In this document: one piece after another, positions 61,939 to 64,000 of the stretch | Layout: every line of letters begins with the position of its first letter | Numbering within the stretch: position 1 is the first letter of the stretch | Assembly: GCA_008330645.1 (NCBI GenBank) | Contig: VLTN01000070.1 | Span: forward strand, 109,489 to 173,488 | Source: Cafeteria roenbergensis | Taxonomy: Eukaryota > Sar > Bigyra > Bicosoecida > Cafeteriaceae | Reading direction: 5' to 3' | DNA: 64,000 nucleotides | Notes under the pieces: model-generated | What the model was told of the DNA's origin: nothing | Database searches by the model: none | Seen by the model: the letters and a program-made list of their open reading frames with translations, nothing else | Position numbers and translations under genes: made by a program

Positions 61939-64000
61939 TGAACATCGTTGGGGGGGGTCGAAAACTCGCGTAACCATACCACACACTCGATTCACAGACT
62001 CACCAATCACCAATCCAGCAACTCCATCACCAATGAGTCACAAACCGCGCCAAACCCACAATCCCAAGTCCCAAGCCCAGATCACTCCCATCACACTGCC
62101 TCGAGTCGCCAATCAGCCGCCCCTGCTCACCGCATACGCTCCACCTGCTGTCGCAGGTACTGCGTCTGCCCGATCAGCTGGGTCGCCAGTCCCTTGGCGA
62201 TGACCTCGTTCAGCCTCGACAGCCAGCGGAAGGCCCAGCGCGCACGCTCCCTCGGCCGGTCGCCGAAGGCCGTGTCCGCCACCTTCTTGAGGAAGGCGAA
62301 GGCCGCCGGTCCCATGCGTCCCGTGGTCGTGATGACGAAGGGCACAATGGAGCTCATGTTGTCCTTTGTAGCTGAGCTCTTCTTGTACTCCCTCATCTTG
62401 TCATTCTCACGGCGCTCGAGAAAGGCGTCCATGTTCTGCAGGCCCTGCGTCACGTAGGACTTGCTCACCGCCGAGGTGATCTGCACGTCGACGAGACAGG
62501 TGGTCTCGAAGTCGACGTGCACCCGCAGGTCCGGTCGCTTGCGCGCGGCCTCGCTGGACCCCGGCTGGGATCCCGAAGCGCGTCTGCCCGTCCTGCCAGC
62601 TGGAGGGCTCCACCACCGACTGTAGCCCCGCCGAGCGCACCGCCGCGTGCAGGACGTCGCGGACGTCGTTGTGCGCCCGGATGGTGGAGCCCTTGCCGCA
62701 GCGGCAGCGCGCCAGGTGATGTGCCACGCCGGAGACCCCGCCGATGTGGACGGTGCCTCTCGCGGTGGTGTCCCGCTGCACGCACGCGCAGTTGATCGAC
62801 ACGCCGTCCGGCACCACGTGGTCGGCCTCGGAGGCTCCGATGCGGTAGCGTTCCACCACCGCAAACTCCTCGTCCGTGAGCCCGCGGGGTCCCATCATCG
62901 TGTTGCGGAGCCAGTAGTGTGTTCCCGGCACGCATGCCTCCCGGAACGCGACCAGGTCGCTCATGACGCGCAGCATGGCCGGGTCGTCGATGTTGGCGAC
63001 ACGCTTCTCCGTCGTGCCCTTGGCCAGCGCCTCGGCCCTGCAGCGTGCTGTGCAGGCCCTGCGCGCCTTGGCCAGACGGCGCAGGAAGACGCACTCGTGC
63101 TTGATGCGCAGCATGTCATCGTGGTGCAGCACCATCTTGCGCTGCCAGGGCGCCTCGGTCTGCTCGTTCGCCCGCGCTGTCACCCCGTCGCCGTACAGGC
63201 ACTTGCGGAGCTTGGCCTTCAGCTCGCCCGGCAGCTTACCCAGGGTGTCGGGCAAGAAGCCCTCGAACCCTGTCGCTGCGGCCAGGCAGCGGGCTCCCTT
63301 GCATGCCCTGATGAACTCCTCCACCAGGTTTGCCGCTGCCTCCATGTCATCCGACGACTCGTCGTCAGATCTGAGCTCCATTCATCGCCTCCAGCGCCAG
63401 CTCCTCGATCTCGGCGCGCAGCTCTTCCAGGCCCTCGACAGCCCCCGCGATGTCCGACCTCCACACGTGCGCCAGCTGGTAGCGCTTCTTCACCCTGGCG
63501 TGCATGAAGGTCGGCCTCCTTGCCCACGACGCAGTCCTTGTCCGGCCTGAAGTACCGTGCCTCGGTGCAGGCGTCCTTGTACTCCTTGCTGTCCCGGTCG
63601 TAGTCCGGTAAGCTCCCTTGGCGACCTCCTCGCATCGCAGCAGGATGTCGCCCACCTCCTTGGTCGCATCGCTGCGGTCTGAGCGCTTCAGCGAGCTCCT
63701 CACGAGTTTCTTGAGCGAGATGCCCTTCCAGTTGGGGTCGTTGCCGTCCGCGTCCGCGTCGGGTCCGTCCCTGGCCAACCCGATCGCCGGCGTTCGGCCT
63801 GACCGAGTAGACCTGTGCCGCATCCGCTCTCGGCTGTGCGGCATCAGATGTCTCTTGGCCGGTTGGAGCGCCAGCCGCACTAGCTGCCGCTGCGCCCGCC
63901 GCCGCTCGTCGTCATCTCGGTCGCCGCTCCCGCCGCGCTGGCGGCAGCCGCACCTCCGCCGACCGTCTGGCCTCCGCTTGTCGGTGTTGGCTGATGCTCC
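61939..64000 (-). mobile_element. RLE-type non-LTR retrotransposon, copy 4 (runs off the window, frameshifted)
   Basis: The same element; its 3' terminus abuts copy 3 and it continues past the right edge. Against copy 3 it carries single-base insertions at about 62573, 63382, 63502 and 63795, and a loss near 63607, so the ORF is broken into at least five pieces. It is a decayed copy. The 3' UTR and endonuclease region remain highly similar to copies 1-3. Confidence 0.92.
62127..63880 (-). pseudogene. Frameshifted retrotransposon ORF of copy 4
   Basis: Consecutive pieces of the endonuclease, Cys/His and linker regions lie in different frames: stop at 62127 to about 62573, then 62573-63381, then fragments up to about 63880. 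Each break corresponds to a one-base indel against copy 3. It cannot be translated as one protein. Confidence 0.88.

Noticed and set aside
61936-62013. ATG at 62011-62013 as the start of the copy 3 polyprotein
   Set aside because: It lies in copy 4's 3' UTR; the frame merely runs across the junction, so this is a chimeric extension.

Overview
The window is nuclear DNA from a very GC-rich, gene-dense unicellular eukaryote. Genes alternate between strands. I could place 21 spliceosomal introns; 20 begin GTGAG, 20 end CAG, and most sit near the 5' end of their gene. The gene set (EPL1/NuA4, AP-4 adaptor, kinesin-14, dynein LC8, queuosine salvage, FIH-type asparaginyl hydroxylase, TMEM151, TMEM180, AROM) is eukaryotic and contains no photosynthesis gene. 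A fused cytosolic AROM protein plus this composition would fit a stramenopile such as a bicosoecid, or another GC-rich protist such as a haptophyte or pelagophyte. The sequence alone does not settle the lineage.

Layout, left to right: the 5' two thirds or so of an AROM shikimate-pathway gene (minus, cut by the left edge); a mitochondrial bS21-like ribosomal protein; an Enhancer-of-polycomb (EPL1) protein; a small secreted or membrane ankyrin protein whose exons match single repeats; dynein light chain LC8; TMEM151; an FIH/HIF1AN-like JmjC hydroxylase with a huge low-complexity insertion; queuosine salvage enzyme QNG1 (divergent from FIH over 152 bp); an unrecognised 281-residue protein; AP-4 beta adaptin; a 3-hydroxybutyrate-dehydrogenase-like SDR; a coiled-coil protein with four copies of an RRGTYFG-type motif; an RRM protein; a TMEM180/MFSD13A-like transporter; a 1604-residue IQ-motif protein; a type IIA topoisomerase with a probable organelle presequence; a secreted Tyr-rich protein; a kinesin-14; and a secreted gulonolactone/arabinonolactone-oxidase-like flavoprotein. 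These look like unrelated housekeeping genes that are simply neighbours.

From about 51.6 kb to the right edge the character changes. Four copies of one non-LTR retrotransposon lie in the same (minus) orientation. It encodes a reverse transcriptase followed by a Cys/His motif and a restriction-like endonuclease domain. One copy is solitary (51652-52487). Three form a head-to-tail array (56770-64000), each 5'-truncated and joined within a few bases to the 3' end of the next. Between the solitary copy and the array sits an intronless, visibly less GC-rich gene (53127-56708) with a P-loop NTPase core and a possible C-terminal restriction-nuclease-like motif. This layout resembles the Crinkler/RHS (retrotransposon hot spot) class of proteins. 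That association is the most interesting thing in the window.

All coding calls come from reading the sequence and recalling family motifs; no database search was possible. Exon joins were chosen by GT-AG sites that preserve reading phase and the family alignment.
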